This document shows, piece by piece, positions 28,802-37,578 of a stretch of 64,000 bases of DNA (positions within the stretch are counted from its first letter, which is position 1; every line of letters begins with the position of its first letter). The notes beneath the pieces are model-generated. The model saw only the letters and a list, made by a program, of their open reading frames with translations. It was not told the origin of the DNA and made no database searches. This stretch comes from CBDHDN01 sp965261585 (GTDB lineage: Bacteria; Pseudomonadota; Alphaproteobacteria; UBA6615): NCBI GenBank assembly GCA_965261585.1, contig CBDHDN010000056.1, positions 7,326 through 71,325 of the forward strand, read 5' to 3'. Made by a program: the position numbers and the translations under genes.

Positions 28802-29284
28802 CTACTTCTTGCGGAACGCGTCGAGGGTGACGACCTCCGCGGTCGGCGCGGCTTCGTCGTCGGTGTTGTCGGCTTCGGTTGTCGCTTCGGTGTTGGCCGG
28901 CGCCAGTGTCGTGACCGCGTCGTCCGACGTCTCGGCGTTGAACTGCAATCCGAACTTGACGTGTGGATCGACGAAGGCGGTCAGCGCGCTGTGTGGCACC
29001 ACCAGCAGCTCGGGCGTGCCGTTGAAGGCGAGGCTGACCGAGAACTTGTTGGCGTCGACATGCAAGTCCGAGAACTGGTGCTGCAGGACGATCGTCATTT
29101 CCTGGGGATGGCGGGCGCGCAGATGGTCCGGGATCTCGACCCCCGGCAGATCCGTCCGGAAGGTCAGGTAGAAATGGTGGCCGCCCGGCAGGCCCTCCGC
29201 CGCGGCCACGTCCAGCGCCTGGCGGACGACGCCGCGCAGCGCCTGTTCGACCATTCTGTCGTATCGGAGAGTGTCGTTGCCCAT
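28802..29284 (-). CDS. sspB: SspB-like ClpXP adaptor
   Basis: 160 residues of the alphaproteobacterial SspB family. The substrate-binding beta domain runs from ALRGVVRQALDVAAAEGLPGGHHFYLTFRT to LAFNGTPELLVVPHSALTAFVDPHVKFGLQF; an acidic linker (TEADNTDDEAAP) leads to the C-terminal ClpX-binding tail VVTLDAFRKK. SspB tethers ssrA-tagged proteins to the ClpXP protease. Its gene sits immediately downstream of the tmRNA gene that makes the tag, on the same strand, with only ~57 bp between. Confidence 0.88.
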   Translation of the reverse strand: MGNDTLRYDRMVEQALRGVVRQALDVAAAEGLPGGHHFYLTFRTDLPGVEIPDHLRARHPQEMTIVLQHQFSDLHVDANKFSVSLAFNGTPELLVVPHSALTAFVDPHVKFGLQFNAETSDDAVTTLAPANTEATTEADNTDDEAAPTAEVVTLDAFRKK

Positions 29285-29341
29285 GGGTCAGGCATCTTGC
29301 CCGGTTGCCGCTGCCGCTCGGCCGGAGGCCGATACGTAAGT

Positions 29342-29622
29342 GGGGGGCTTCTGTTGCCCGGTGCCCCCCGGACCGCGCTTACCTAAGGTTGTTAGGCAGC
29401 GAGGGCCAAATCGTTATCATTGGCACTTCTAGGGTCGGCCCGATAACGGTGGTACCATGCCGGGCAAAAGTCAGGCCTTTACACGCGCGTCGATCCTGGT
29501 TCGCCCCCATAAGGCGCCGTTTGTCGGGTGACGGCGGTTTTGGTGGAGGCGCCGGGTACTGCCCCCGGGTCCGCATCGCTTATTACGCAAGACGTTTATC
29601 GCCATAGTCGGGTTGCCCCGAC
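29342..29622 (-). ncRNA. ssrA: tmRNA, circularly permuted two-piece form
   Basis: Read on the minus strand, the acceptor piece comes first: hairpin GTCGGG-GCAA-CCCGAC (from ~29622), the T-arm CCGGGGGCAGTACCCGG and the 3' end CGCCTCCACCA, whose last base is 29541. After a 32-nt spacer (29540-29509) the coding piece begins at 29508 with GGGGGCGAACCAGGATCGAC; GGGGGCG pairs with CGCCUCC to make the seven-pair acceptor stem. The tag reading frame at 29424-29392 is GCC AAT GAT AAC GAT TTG GCC CTC GCT GCC TAA, giving ANDNDLALAA. A stem at 29342-29369 closes the gene. A -10-like TATATT at 29634-29629 lies just upstream. The permuted order is characteristic of Alphaproteobacteria. The RNA rescues stalled ribosomes and tags their products. 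Confidence 0.92.
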
Positions 29623-29628
29623 AAACCA

Positions 29629-29657
29629 AATATAGGGTCCGCGGGGCCGAATTGGAA
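29629..29657 (-). promoter_or_regulatory. Candidate ssrA promoter
   Basis: On the minus strand a TATATT (29634-29629) stands about 7 nt before the expected first base of the tmRNA acceptor piece, with a weak TTCCAA 17 bp further upstream (29657-29652). Position relative to the conserved first hairpin supports the -10; the -35 is poor. Confidence 0.45.
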
Positions 29658-29742
29658 GGCCCGGACGACGCCTGTTGCCTTAACCCGACTCGCCGCCACG
29701 GGTAGACTTGCGCGCCCCTGGCCGGGTCATGGAAAGCCGGAT

Positions 29743-30711
29743 ATGACGAACGCGAAGCGCCCGCCACGCGATAGAGTGGCCACGGCCACGACGGGTGCCC
29801 GAACGCCCACCTTGAGCGCCGCTCAGCGCGCCGAGGTGGACGCGGCGCGCGGCGAGGCACAGCCGACCCGGCGGGCGACCGTGCCGGCCTTGGAGGAGAT
29901 CCTCTACGAGCCGCTGGCGGTGCTCGATCGTGGCTTCGTGAGGGTCGTCGACTACATGGGCGACGACGGCGCCATCGTGCAGGCGGCGCGCGTCTCCTAC
30001 GGCAAGGGCACGAAACAGGTGCGCGAGGATCTAGGCCTCATCCGCTACCTGCTGCGCCATCGGCATACGACGCCGTTCGAGATGTGCGAGATCAAGTACC
30101 ATGTGAAGCTGCCGATCTTCGTGGCGCGCCAATGGATCCGGCACCGCACCGCCAACGTCAACGAGTACTCGGCCCGCTACTCGATCCTGGAGGACGAGTT
30201 CTACATGCCGGCGGCGGAGAACCTGGCGCTGCAGTCACAGGCCAATCGGCAGGGCCGCGGCAGTGCCCTGGCGGGGGACGCGGCTGGGCGCGTCCTCGAC
30301 CTGCTGCGCGCGGACTCGGCCCTCACTTATGGGCACTACGGGGAGATGCTGGACGAGCATGGGCTGGCGCGCGAGCTGGCTCGGATGAACCTGACGCTCA
30401 ACGTCTATACCCAATGGTACTGGAAGATCGATCTGCACAATCTGCTGCACTTTCTATCCTTGCGCGCCGACGACCACGCCCAGTACGAGATCCGAGCCTA
30501 TGCCGAGGTCATGCTGGACACCGTGCGGCGCTGGGTTCCCAACACCTGCGAAGCGTTCGAGGACTATGTGCTGGGCGGCGCCCACCTGTCGCGCGGCGGC
30601 CTGGCGGTCGTGCGGCGGTTGCTGGCGGGCGAGCCGGTCAGCCAGGAGACCAGCAACCTCAGCAAGCGCGAGTGGCGCGAGCTGATGGCGGTCCTGGAGC
30701 GGCCGGAGTAG
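29743..30711 (+). CDS. thyX: Flavin-dependent thymidylate synthase
   Basis: 322 residues. The ThyX motif is [15 protein letters not shown] at about residues 133-147, preceded by [30 protein letters not shown] and followed by [33 protein letters not shown]. ThyX makes dTMP from dUMP using FAD, NADPH and methylene-tetrahydrofolate, replacing ThyA. About 50 N-terminal residues precede the conserved core; they are low-complexity and the true start could be later. It diverges from the tmRNA gene. Confidence 0.93.
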   Translation: MTNAKRPPRDRVATATTGARTPTLSAAQRAEVDAARGEAQPTRRATVPALEEILYEPLAVLDRGFVRVVDYMGDDGAIVQAARVSYGKGTKQVREDLGLIRYLLRHRHTTPFEMCEIKYHVKLPIFVARQWIRHRTANVNEYSARYSILEDEFYMPAAENLALQSQANRQGRGSALAGDAAGRVLDLLRADSALTYGHYGEMLDEHGLARELARMNLTLNVYTQWYWKIDLHNLLHFLSLRADDHAQYEIRAYAEVMLDTVRRWVPNTCEAFEDYVLGGAHLSRGGLAVVRRLLAGEPVSQETSNLSKREWRELMAVLERPE

Positions 30712-30737
30712 GGCGGGACGCCGCCTGGGAGCGGCGC

Positions 30738-30802
30738 CCGCCGGACCGGGCCCTTCGGGGGGCCAGCAGCCTGCGGGGGTAGGCTGGGGTCCGGTCCGGC
30801 GG
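30738..30802. terminator. Strong hairpin between convergent thyX and mrp
   Basis: CCGCCGGACCGG at 30738-30749 pairs perfectly with CCGGTCCGGCGG at 30791-30802, and the 41-nt loop contains a further hairpin with a CCCTTCGGGG tip. It lies 27 bp after the thyX stop, with mrp ending on the opposite strand at 30989, so a bidirectional transcription end is the simplest reading. There is no T-run, so factor-independent termination is uncertain. Confidence 0.4.
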
Positions 30803-30988
30803 TCAGCCCGTGTGGGGAAGTGGGCTTCTCCATACGGGTTCCACTCCATCGCCGCGGGCCGGTAACGAACAACCAACATGACCCACGGCGCAGAGTGGAG
30901 TTTGCACCGTCCTGTTAACGTGTTGGCAACGACGCCGATTTGCAAGCCGTGCGGCCGTCACGACGGATCAAGAAAGCGCGATTTGCGC

Positions 30989-32095
30989 CTATTCCATGAT
31001 GATCCGCGGTGCCTGCCGGGCCGGCGCGGCGTCGCCGCGCAGCCGGGAGAGCACGTCCGCCGCGATCGCCCGATAGGCCGCTGTGTGTGGGCTGTTCGGC
31101 TGGGCGGCGACGATCGGCGTGCCGCCGTCCGACGTCTCGCGGATCGCCATGTCCAACGGGATCTCGCCGAGAAACGCCGTGCCCAGGCTTGCCGCCTCGG
31201 CCCGCGCACCGCCATGGGCGAAGATCTCGGTACGTTCACCGCAGTGCGGGCACATGAAGTAGCTCATGTTTTCGATGATGCCGAGGACCGGCACGTCGAC
31301 CTTTTGGAACATGTTGAGGCCGCGGCGGGCGTCGAGCAGGGCGATGTCCTGTGGCGTCGATACGATGACGGCGCCGGCCAGGGGCACACGCTGGGCCATC
31401 GTCAGCTGCGCGTCGCCGGTGCCCGGCGGCATGTCGACGACGAGCACGTCGAGCGTACCCCAGGCAACGTCGCGCAGCATCTGCTCCAGCGCCCCCATCA
31501 CCATGGGCCCGCGCCAGATCATCGGCGTGTCCTCGGGCACCAGAAAGCCGATGGACATGGCCTTGACACCGTGGCTTTCCAGCGGCACGAGCTTGCCGTC
31601 CGCCGTCTGCGGCTTACCGGCGAGGCCAAGCATGCGCGGTATGGATGGCCCGTAGATGTCGGCGTCGAGGATACCGACGCGGGTGCCCTGCATGGCGAGC
31701 GCGACAGCCAGATTGACCGCGGTCGTCGACTTGCCGACGCCGCCCTTGCCCGAGGCAACAGCGATGATGGAACCGATGTCGGGCAGTGACAGCCGGCGCG
31801 AACCCGGTGGTGCGGCCGGGCGCTCGGTGCCGGCCGGCGTCGCCGGCCGCTGCGCCGTCAGCACGGCGGTCACGGAGGAGACGCCCGGCAAGGCGAACAC
31901 CGCGGCTTCCGCGGCCTTGCGCACGGGCTCCATCACGCTACCTTGATCGGCCGCGATCTCAAGCGCAAAGCCGACGTTGCCGTCCTTGATCTGGAGGCCG
32001 CTGACCAGCCCCAGTTTCGTGATGCTTTCACCGCGGATGGGGTCGACTACCCGGTCCAAGGCCGCGCGCACCTGCGCCTCGTTCACCGCACCCAT
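30989..32095 (-). CDS. mrp: Mrp/NBP35-family iron-sulfur cluster carrier ATPase
   Basis: 368 residues from the ATG at 32093-32095. An N-terminal MIP18/DUF59 domain (VRAALDRVVDPIRGESITKLGLV) is followed by the deviant Walker A of the MinD/Mrp class, VASGKGGVGKSTTAVNL, then DADIYGPSIPRMLG, LVVDMPPGTGDAQLT, and the CxxC that binds a bridging Fe-S cluster in MSYFMCPHCGE. It assembles and delivers Fe-S clusters in the cytoplasm. Its 5' side is separated from hflK by an IS1202-group insertion that starts 60 bp upstream of its ATG. Confidence 0.92.
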   Translation of the reverse strand: MGAVNEAQVRAALDRVVDPIRGESITKLGLVSGLQIKDGNVGFALEIAADQGSVMEPVRKAAEAAVFALPGVSSVTAVLTAQRPATPAGTERPAAPPGSRRLSLPDIGSIIAVASGKGGVGKSTTAVNLAVALAMQGTRVGILDADIYGPSIPRMLGLAGKPQTADGKLVPLESHGVKAMSIGFLVPEDTPMIWRGPMVMGALEQMLRDVAWGTLDVLVVDMPPGTGDAQLTMAQRVPLAGAVIVSTPQDIALLDARRGLNMFQKVDVPVLGIIENMSYFMCPHCGERTEIFAHGGARAEAASLGTAFLGEIPLDMAIRETSDGGTPIVAAQPNSPHTAAYRAIAADVLSRLRGDAAPARQAPRIIME

Positions 32096-32155
32096 AGTTG
32101 AAAACCCCGAGCGTGCGGCCAATATGCCGCATAGTGGTGGACTGGCCAACGCTGA

Positions 32156-33559
32156 TGTCGAGAACATTCTGAGTTGACCGGTTTATGTACCATATGAGTT
32201 GACCGCTTCTGTTGCGGTTTCTGGCCCTGTGGGGAAGTGGTCGGTCGCGGAGCGGCTGTCCACTTGTCCACAGGGCGCCGGTCGGTTGCGTCGAAGCGGG
32301 TCACGCGGCCTCGCGGGTTTGGCTGTCGATCGGTTGGCCATCGGCGTGGTATCGCGCCAGACATCGCGGTCCATGGAAGACGGCCATTGTGCCGTCGGGG
32401 TATTCGTGGACGCGGACCCTGGCCTTGACGTAATGGCGGCGGTGGCGGCCGGCGGGGATCTGAAGTGCCAGGCGCTTGTAGCGCACCGTGTTGTCGTTTG
32501 AGACGGTGCGTTCCTCGTGGATGCACAGGATGTCGTCGAGCGCGCCGGTGAAGGGGACGAAGGCGGTGCCCTGGTCCTCGGCCGGGGTCGCGAAGCGGGC
32601 GTTGTGTTGTGGCAGGAAGACCTCCTTGAGGAAGCGGTTGGCCTCGACCATGTCGGTGATGCCGGCGAGCCTGAGTTCCTGGGGCAGGCGCTTCTGCAAG
32701 GTGCCGAACATGCGCTCCGAGCGCCCCCTTGCCTCGGGCGAGTAGGCCGGGATCAACTCGATGCCGAGCTGCGCCAGGGCGCGGCCGACCTGGGTCGGGG
32801 TGTCCTTGTCCACCTTGCCGCCGGCCTCGGGCGTGTTCCAGTAGTGGCTGGCGCGGTCGGCGTAGAGCGAGCAGAACAGGCCCTTGGCCCGGATCGCCTC
32901 GGACACCCCCTGGAAGCTCGACATGGTGCCCTCTTCGGCGACGAAGAAGGCCGAGTAGATATCGCTGGTCGCATCGTCCATGGTGACGATCAGGTCCCAC
33001 CATCGACCGGGGACCCACTCGTGGCTCGAGCCGTCCTGGTGCAACATCATGCCGGGCAGGGCACGGCGCGGCCGCTTGCGCCGGTGCGCCCCACGCCTGG
33101 GCGCCGCGCGCCTGCGCCCATGGGCTTGCAAGCTCAGCCGCAGCCAGTTGTAGCTGCGCTTGAAGCCGTGATCGGCCACCAGCTTCTCGTGGAAGTGCTT
33201 GGCCGTGAAGTCCCAGTAGCGGGTGTCGAACAACTCCAGCACCCGCGCCACCTCGTCCACCGGCGCGCGCCGCGCCGAGAGGCGGCCCAGGCGGCGGTCG
33301 TAGAGACCGTCGGCTCCCTCCGCCTCGTAGCGGTCGCGCCAGCGCCGGAAGGTGCGCTCCGAGACACCCAGAACCTCCGCCGCCTCCGCCTGGCTCAAGC
33401 CACCCCGATGGGTGCGCCCGTAAACCTCCTCGAACTTCATCAATCTCAGTCCCTGTACCTGCTCCGTCCGACGCATCGCCTCCCTCCATGGCTTGGAGGC
33501 GTTCTAAAACCGGACAGATCATCTGGTACATAAACCGGACATATCGCGTGTTACCGACA
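32156..33559 (-). mobile_element. IS1202-group (ISNCY) element, 1404 bp
   Basis: The ends read TGTCG...CGACA, and both share the inner motif CGGTTTATGTACCA in inverted orientation. The element is bounded by GGACTGGCCAACGCTGA (32139-32155) and GGACTGGCCAACACTGA (33560-33576), a 17-bp direct repeat with one mismatch, in line with the unusually long duplications described for IS1202-like elements. One intact transposase gene is inside. It separates mrp from hflK. Confidence 0.82.
32301..33476 (-). CDS. IS1202-group (ISNCY) transposase
   Basis: 391 residues. An N-terminal helix-turn-helix (GLSQAEAAEVLGVSERTFRRWRDRY) precedes an rve-type integrase core: MMLHQDGSSHEWV (first Asp), VTMDDATSDIYSAFFVAEEG, SLYADRASHYW (second Asp) and AYSPEARGRSERMFGTLQKRL (Glu). 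All three catalytic acids appear present, so the copy may be active. The C-terminal HGPRCLARYHADG is also typical of this group. Confidence 0.85.
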   Translation of the reverse strand: MRRTEQVQGLRLMKFEEVYGRTHRGGLSQAEAAEVLGVSERTFRRWRDRYEAEGADGLYDRRLGRLSARRAPVDEVARVLELFDTRYWDFTAKHFHEKLVADHGFKRSYNWLRLSLQAHGRRRAAPRRGAHRRKRPRRALPGMMLHQDGSSHEWVPGRWWDLIVTMDDATSDIYSAFFVAEEGTMSSFQGVSEAIRAKGLFCSLYADRASHYWNTPEAGGKVDKDTPTQVGRALAQLGIELIPAYSPEARGRSERMFGTLQKRLPQELRLAGITDMVEANRFLKEVFLPQHNARFATPAEDQGTAFVPFTGALDDILCIHEERTVSNDNTVRYKRLALQIPAGRHRRHYVKARVRVHEYPDGTMAVFHGPRCLARYHADGQPIDSQTREAA

Positions 33560-33666
33560 GGACTGGCCAACACTGATTGCCATTGCCGCGAGCCTGGTGT
33601 CATATAGGCCTCGCGCACGACGTTGGAAAGTCGGCGTCCTAACCCCTAAATTGAGGGAGTACAGAG

Positions 33667-34770
33667 ATGCCGTGGAGCAATCAAGGCGGCGGCGGCCCCT
33701 GGGGGCAGCGGCCCGGCGGTGGCGGCGGCGCGCCCCCGCCCAACCTGGAAGAGGTTCTACGCCGCGGGCAGGAACGCGTACGCCGGTTCATTCCGGGTGG
33801 CTTCGGCACCGGGCGTGGCGTGCTGTTGATCGGTTTGGCGGTCGTGGTGATCTGGCTGCTGAGCGGCCTCTATCGCGTCCAGCCGGACGAGCAGGGCGTC
33901 GAGCTGCTGTTTGGACGCTGGAACCAGGCGACGACGACGCCGGGCCTGCACTACTGGTTCCCGACACCGATCGGTCGGACGATCACGCCCAAGGTCGAAC
34001 GCATCAACCGGGTCGATGTCGGCTTCCGCACCGCCGCCGGCACCTCACGCTCGCAGGCGGCGACCCGCGATGTGCCGCGTGAGAGCCTGATGTTGACCGC
34101 CGATCAGAACATTGCCGACGTCGATTTCACCGTCCTGTGGCGGATCCGCGACGCGGGCGAGTTCCTGTTCAATATCCGCGAACAGGAAGAGACCGTAAAG
34201 ATCGTCGCGGAAAGCGCGATCCGCGAGGTCGTCGGCCAAATTCAGTTCGAGGATCTGCTGACCGTCGGCCGCACCCGGGTCGAGCAGGAAACGCGTGTGC
34301 TGCTGCAGGAGATTCTGGATGGCTATAGGGCGGGTATCCTGATCCAGAACGTACAGCTGCAGCGGGTCGAGCCGCCGCGACCGGTCATCGATGCCTTCAA
34401 CGAGGTCCAGCGCGCGCGCCAGGACAAGTCGCGCCTGCAGAATCAGGCGGAAGCCTACTCCAACAGGATCGTGCCGACGGCGCGCGGCGAGGGCGCCAGC
34501 ATCGTCCAGCAGGCAGAGGCCTTCAAGTCGCGGGTGACCAAGGAGGCCGATGGCGTCGCCAAGCAGTTCATCTCCGTCTATGAGTCGTATGAGGGCGCCA
34601 AGGAAGTAACGCGTCGGCGGATGTATCTCGACACGCTGCAAGAGGTCCTCGGTAACGCCAACAAGGTGATCATCGACGCCGACGAGGGCGCCGGGACGCA
34701 AGGGGTCGTGCCCTTCCTGCCGCTCAATGATCTGGCGCGGCCGCGGTCGACGACCGCACAGGGAGGGTAG
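33667..34770 (+). CDS. hflK: FtsH protease modulator HflK
   Basis: 367 residues. A Gly/Pro/Gln-rich cytoplasmic N-terminus (NQGGGGPWGQRPGGGG) leads to one membrane span (GVLLIGLAVVVIWLLSGLY) and the SPFH/band-7 domain with VQPDEQGVELLFGRW and LLTVGRTRVEQETRVLLQEILDGY. With HflC it forms the large periplasmic cage around FtsH and controls degradation of membrane proteins. The ATG at 33667 has GAGGGAG upstream. The IS1202-group insertion ends 107 bp before it, so the promoter region may be altered. hflC begins 2 bp after its stop. Confidence 0.92.
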   Translation: MPWSNQGGGGPWGQRPGGGGGAPPPNLEEVLRRGQERVRRFIPGGFGTGRGVLLIGLAVVVIWLLSGLYRVQPDEQGVELLFGRWNQATTTPGLHYWFPTPIGRTITPKVERINRVDVGFRTAAGTSRSQAATRDVPRESLMLTADQNIADVDFTVLWRIRDAGEFLFNIREQEETVKIVAESAIREVVGQIQFEDLLTVGRTRVEQETRVLLQEILDGYRAGILIQNVQLQRVEPPRPVIDAFNEVQRARQDKSRLQNQAEAYSNRIVPTARGEGASIVQQAEAFKSRVTKEADGVAKQFISVYESYEGAKEVTRRRMYLDTLQEVLGNANKVIIDADEGAGTQGVVPFLPLNDLARPRSTTAQGG

Positions 34771-34772
34771 CG

Positions 34773-35666
34773 ATGAGATTTAGCTTCGCAGTGGTCGGCG
34801 TCGTCGTCGTCGTTGTCGGGATCCTCGCATCGAGTGCCCTGTTCATCGTCTCGCAGACGGAACAGGCGCTGGTGCTCCAATTCGGCCAGCCCAAGCAGGT
34901 GCACAAGGTTCCGGGCCTGAAGTTCAAGATCCCCTTCATCCAGAACGTCGTTCGTTATGACAACCGCGTCCTGGGTCTGGACCCGCCGGCCGAGGAGGTG
35001 ATCCTCAACGATCAGAAGCGCATCATCCTTGACGCGTTCGCGCGCTACCGCATCGAAGATCCGTTGAAATACTTCCAGACCGTGCGCACGGAAGCGACAT
35101 TCAACGACCGGTTTGGCCGGATCCTCAATTCGGACGTTCGTGGCGTGGTCGCCAAGAACTCCATCGAGGACCTGCTGTCGCCGCAGCGGATCGAGATCAT
35201 GCAAGCGATCAGCGAGACCGTATCGAAGAGCGCGGTCAATTTCGGTGTGACCATAACCGACCTGCGCATCGGTCGCTCAGAGCTGCCGGAGGATGTGTCG
35301 AACAATGTCTTTGACCGCATGCGCTCGGAACGCGAACGGGAAGCGAACCTGCTGCGGGCGGAAGGCGAAGAGGCCTCGCGGCGCATTCGCGCCGACGCCG
35401 ACCGGCAACAGGCGGTCATCATTGCCGAGGCCCAGCGCCAGTCATCGATCCTGCGTGGCGAGGGCGAGGGCGAGAAGAACCGGATCCTGGCCGAGGCGTT
35501 CAACCGCGATCGCGAGTTTTTCGATTTCTATCGCAGCCTGCAAGCCTATCGCAACACGTTCGGGACCGACGACACGACGATGGTGCTGTCGCCCAGGAGC
35601 GACTTCTTCCGCTATTTCGGCGATATCACCGGCGGCGGGCGCAGCAATGACGCAGGGTCCAACTAG
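34773..35666 (+). CDS. hflC: FtsH protease modulator HflC
   Basis: 297 residues. An N-terminal membrane anchor (SFAVVGVVVVVVGILASSALFIV) is followed by the SPFH domain (QTEQALVLQFGQPKQV...GLKFKIPFIQNVVRYDNRVL) and a long Ala/Glu/Arg-rich coiled coil (ADRQQAVIIAEAQRQSSIL, GEGEGEKNRILAEAF). It is the partner of HflK, and the tight spacing (GGGAGGGTAGCGATG) indicates one operon. Confidence 0.93.
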   Translation: MRFSFAVVGVVVVVVGILASSALFIVSQTEQALVLQFGQPKQVHKVPGLKFKIPFIQNVVRYDNRVLGLDPPAEEVILNDQKRIILDAFARYRIEDPLKYFQTVRTEATFNDRFGRILNSDVRGVVAKNSIEDLLSPQRIEIMQAISETVSKSAVNFGVTITDLRIGRSELPEDVSNNVFDRMRSEREREANLLRAEGEEASRRIRADADRQQAVIIAEAQRQSSILRGEGEGEKNRILAEAFNRDREFFDFYRSLQAYRNTFGTDDTTMVLSPRSDFFRYFGDITGGGRSNDAGSN

Positions 35667-35687
35667 ACGAGGTCGTCTGCCAGATCG

Positions 35688-35891
35688 ATGTCCGTCCCCA
35701 TCTTCCTGCTGATCGGCATCGCTTCCATTCTGGTCGTCGAGGGTGCGGTCTACGTCCTGGCCCCGGGGCCGATGAAGCGCCTGGTGACCGCCATGACGGA
35801 GGTCGAGGCCGGCAAACTGCGGACTGCCGGGCTCATCGCCGTCGCCGCTGGCGTGGCCGTATTCGTTCTGTTGGTCCGCTTCGGACCGTAA
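35688..35891 (+). CDS. DUF2065-family small membrane protein
   Basis: 67 residues with two membrane spans (IFLLIGIASILVVEGAVYVLAP and AGLIAVAAGVAVFVLLV) and the family feature of a short central loop with MKRL. DUF2065 (YjeT-like) genes commonly follow hflKC. The TAA stop is formed by the left end of IS66 copy 2, which begins at 35888 (GTAAC), so the natural last residues may have been lost. A degP-type gene often found next is absent here, displaced by mobile elements. Confidence 0.78.
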   Translation: MSVPIFLLIGIASILVVEGAVYVLAPGPMKRLVTAMTEVEAGKLRTAGLIAVAAGVAVFVLLVRFGP

Positions 35892-37578
35892 CCGGGGCAA
35901 AAGGCCGGGCAGGTGAGGCTCGGGTGCGGTGAGTCTGATCCGCCACATATGGGGCAATTGTTGAGCCGCGCCACAAGATAGCGATATCGTGTGCGTCATT
36001 GTTGTGATTCGATCCGGTTATGACCGAATCGCCTCCGGATATCGACGAGCTTGATATCACCTCCCTGAAGGCGTTGGTTTTGGAACTTCTTGAAGATCAG
36101 GCGGCTTTGCGTGCCGAGAACGCGGTGTTGCGTGAAGAGATCCGCCGCCTTAAAGGCCTTTCCGGGCCGCCGGATATCAAGCCCAGCAGCATGGATGGAG
36201 AAGCCCGGTCTCGGGGCAAGGCGGGTCGGGCGGCCAACAAGGCGCGGCGTCGGGCCAAGAAAGGCCGGGTTGCGATCGATGAGAGGCGCGTGGTCGCGGC
36301 CGAGGCACCGGCGGGTTCGCGCTTCAAGGGTTATGAGGATTATCTGGTTCAGGATCTGGTCTGCCGGCCGTACAATGTTCTGTTGCGCCGCGAGCGCTGG
36401 CTGACCCCGGAGGGTGCTTATGTGGTGGCGCCCTTGCCGGCGGGGACGCGGGGTCATTTCGGCGCCGAGCTTCGCCGCTTCGTGTTGGCCCAATACCACG
36501 GGGCCCAAACCAGCGTGGAACGTTTGACGAGACTATTGCGTGATCTCGGCGTTGATATCTCCAAGCGCCAGATCATGCGGCTCTTGAACCAGGGCCAGGA
36601 AGATTTCGTCGCCGAGAGCCAGGCGGTCTTGCGCGCCGGCCTGGAAGGCGCACCCTGGATCAGCGTGGACGACACCGGCGCCCGGCATGGCGATCGCAAC
36701 GGGGTGACGACGCAGATCGGCAATGATGCGTTCGCCTGGTTTGGCACGACCTTTTCCAAGAGCCGTCTGAACTTCCTGGAGCTGCTGCAGGCCGGGCATG
36801 GGGACTATGTACTCAACGCGGCGGCCTTTGCCTACATGCATAAGCGCAATCTGGCCGGCCCGGTGATTGCCCGCTTGGCCGAAGCGCCCGGCAACGGGTG
36901 TAAATCCCGGCGCTTTGCCAGTGAAGGGGCCTGGATGGCCCACCTGGAGCAGCTTGGCATTACCGCCCTGAACGTCCATCCCGAGCCGGTGCGGATCGCC
37001 ACCGAAGGCGCTTTGTGGGGCGCCATCCAGGCGCACGGACTGCTGGCCGACACCGTGATCCTCAGCGACGACGCCGGTCAGTTCAATGTCGGCCGGCATG
37101 CCTTGTGCTGGGTTCACGCCGAGCGGTTGATCCACAAGCTGGATGCCTTCACCGATCACCAGCGGCGGGAAAAGGAACGCATACAAGCCCGACTCTGGTC
37201 GCTCTACGCCGCTCTGAAAGCCTATCGCCGAAAGCCAAGCAAAAGGCTCGGCGGGCAACTGGCGCGCCGCTTCGATGCGCTCTTCACCAGTAAAACCGGC
37301 TTCATCACCCTGGATCGGCTGCTGGCGCGTATCCACGCCAACAGGCTCGAATTGCTGGTCGTCCTCGACCGCCCGGAGGTGCCGCTCAATACCAATGGCT
37401 CGGAAAACGACATCCGCGCCATGGTCACCCGGCGAAAACTCTCCGCCGGCACCCGCTCGCAATCCGGCAAGCAGGCCCGCGACACCTTCATCGGGCTGAT
37501 GAAGACCTGCCGAAAGCTCGGGATCTCATATTGGCATTATCTCGGCGACCGTCTCCAGGTCCCGAACGCAACACCGGT
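35888..37578 (+). mobile_element. IS66-family element, copy 2, right end lost
   Basis: The left terminus GTAACCGGGGCAAAAGGCC matches that of copy 1 (GTAACAGGGGCAAAAGTCC). The right terminus is missing: at 37579 the sequence passes into the end of an IS21 element, and DNA beyond that element (40131 on) is not IS66. The 8 bases left of the element, TTCGGACC, are not found again nearby. The copy has thus been cut and the flank rearranged. Confidence 0.82.

Noticed and set aside
29471..29860. Open frame of 129 codons on the minus strand across the tmRNA
   Set aside because: It reads through the structured tmRNA acceptor piece and has no protein motif; RNA features explain the sequence.
32083..33618. 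511-codon frame overlapping the IS1202 transposase on the same strand
   Set aside because: It is out of frame with the transposase motifs and spans both insertion boundaries; low-complexity composition.
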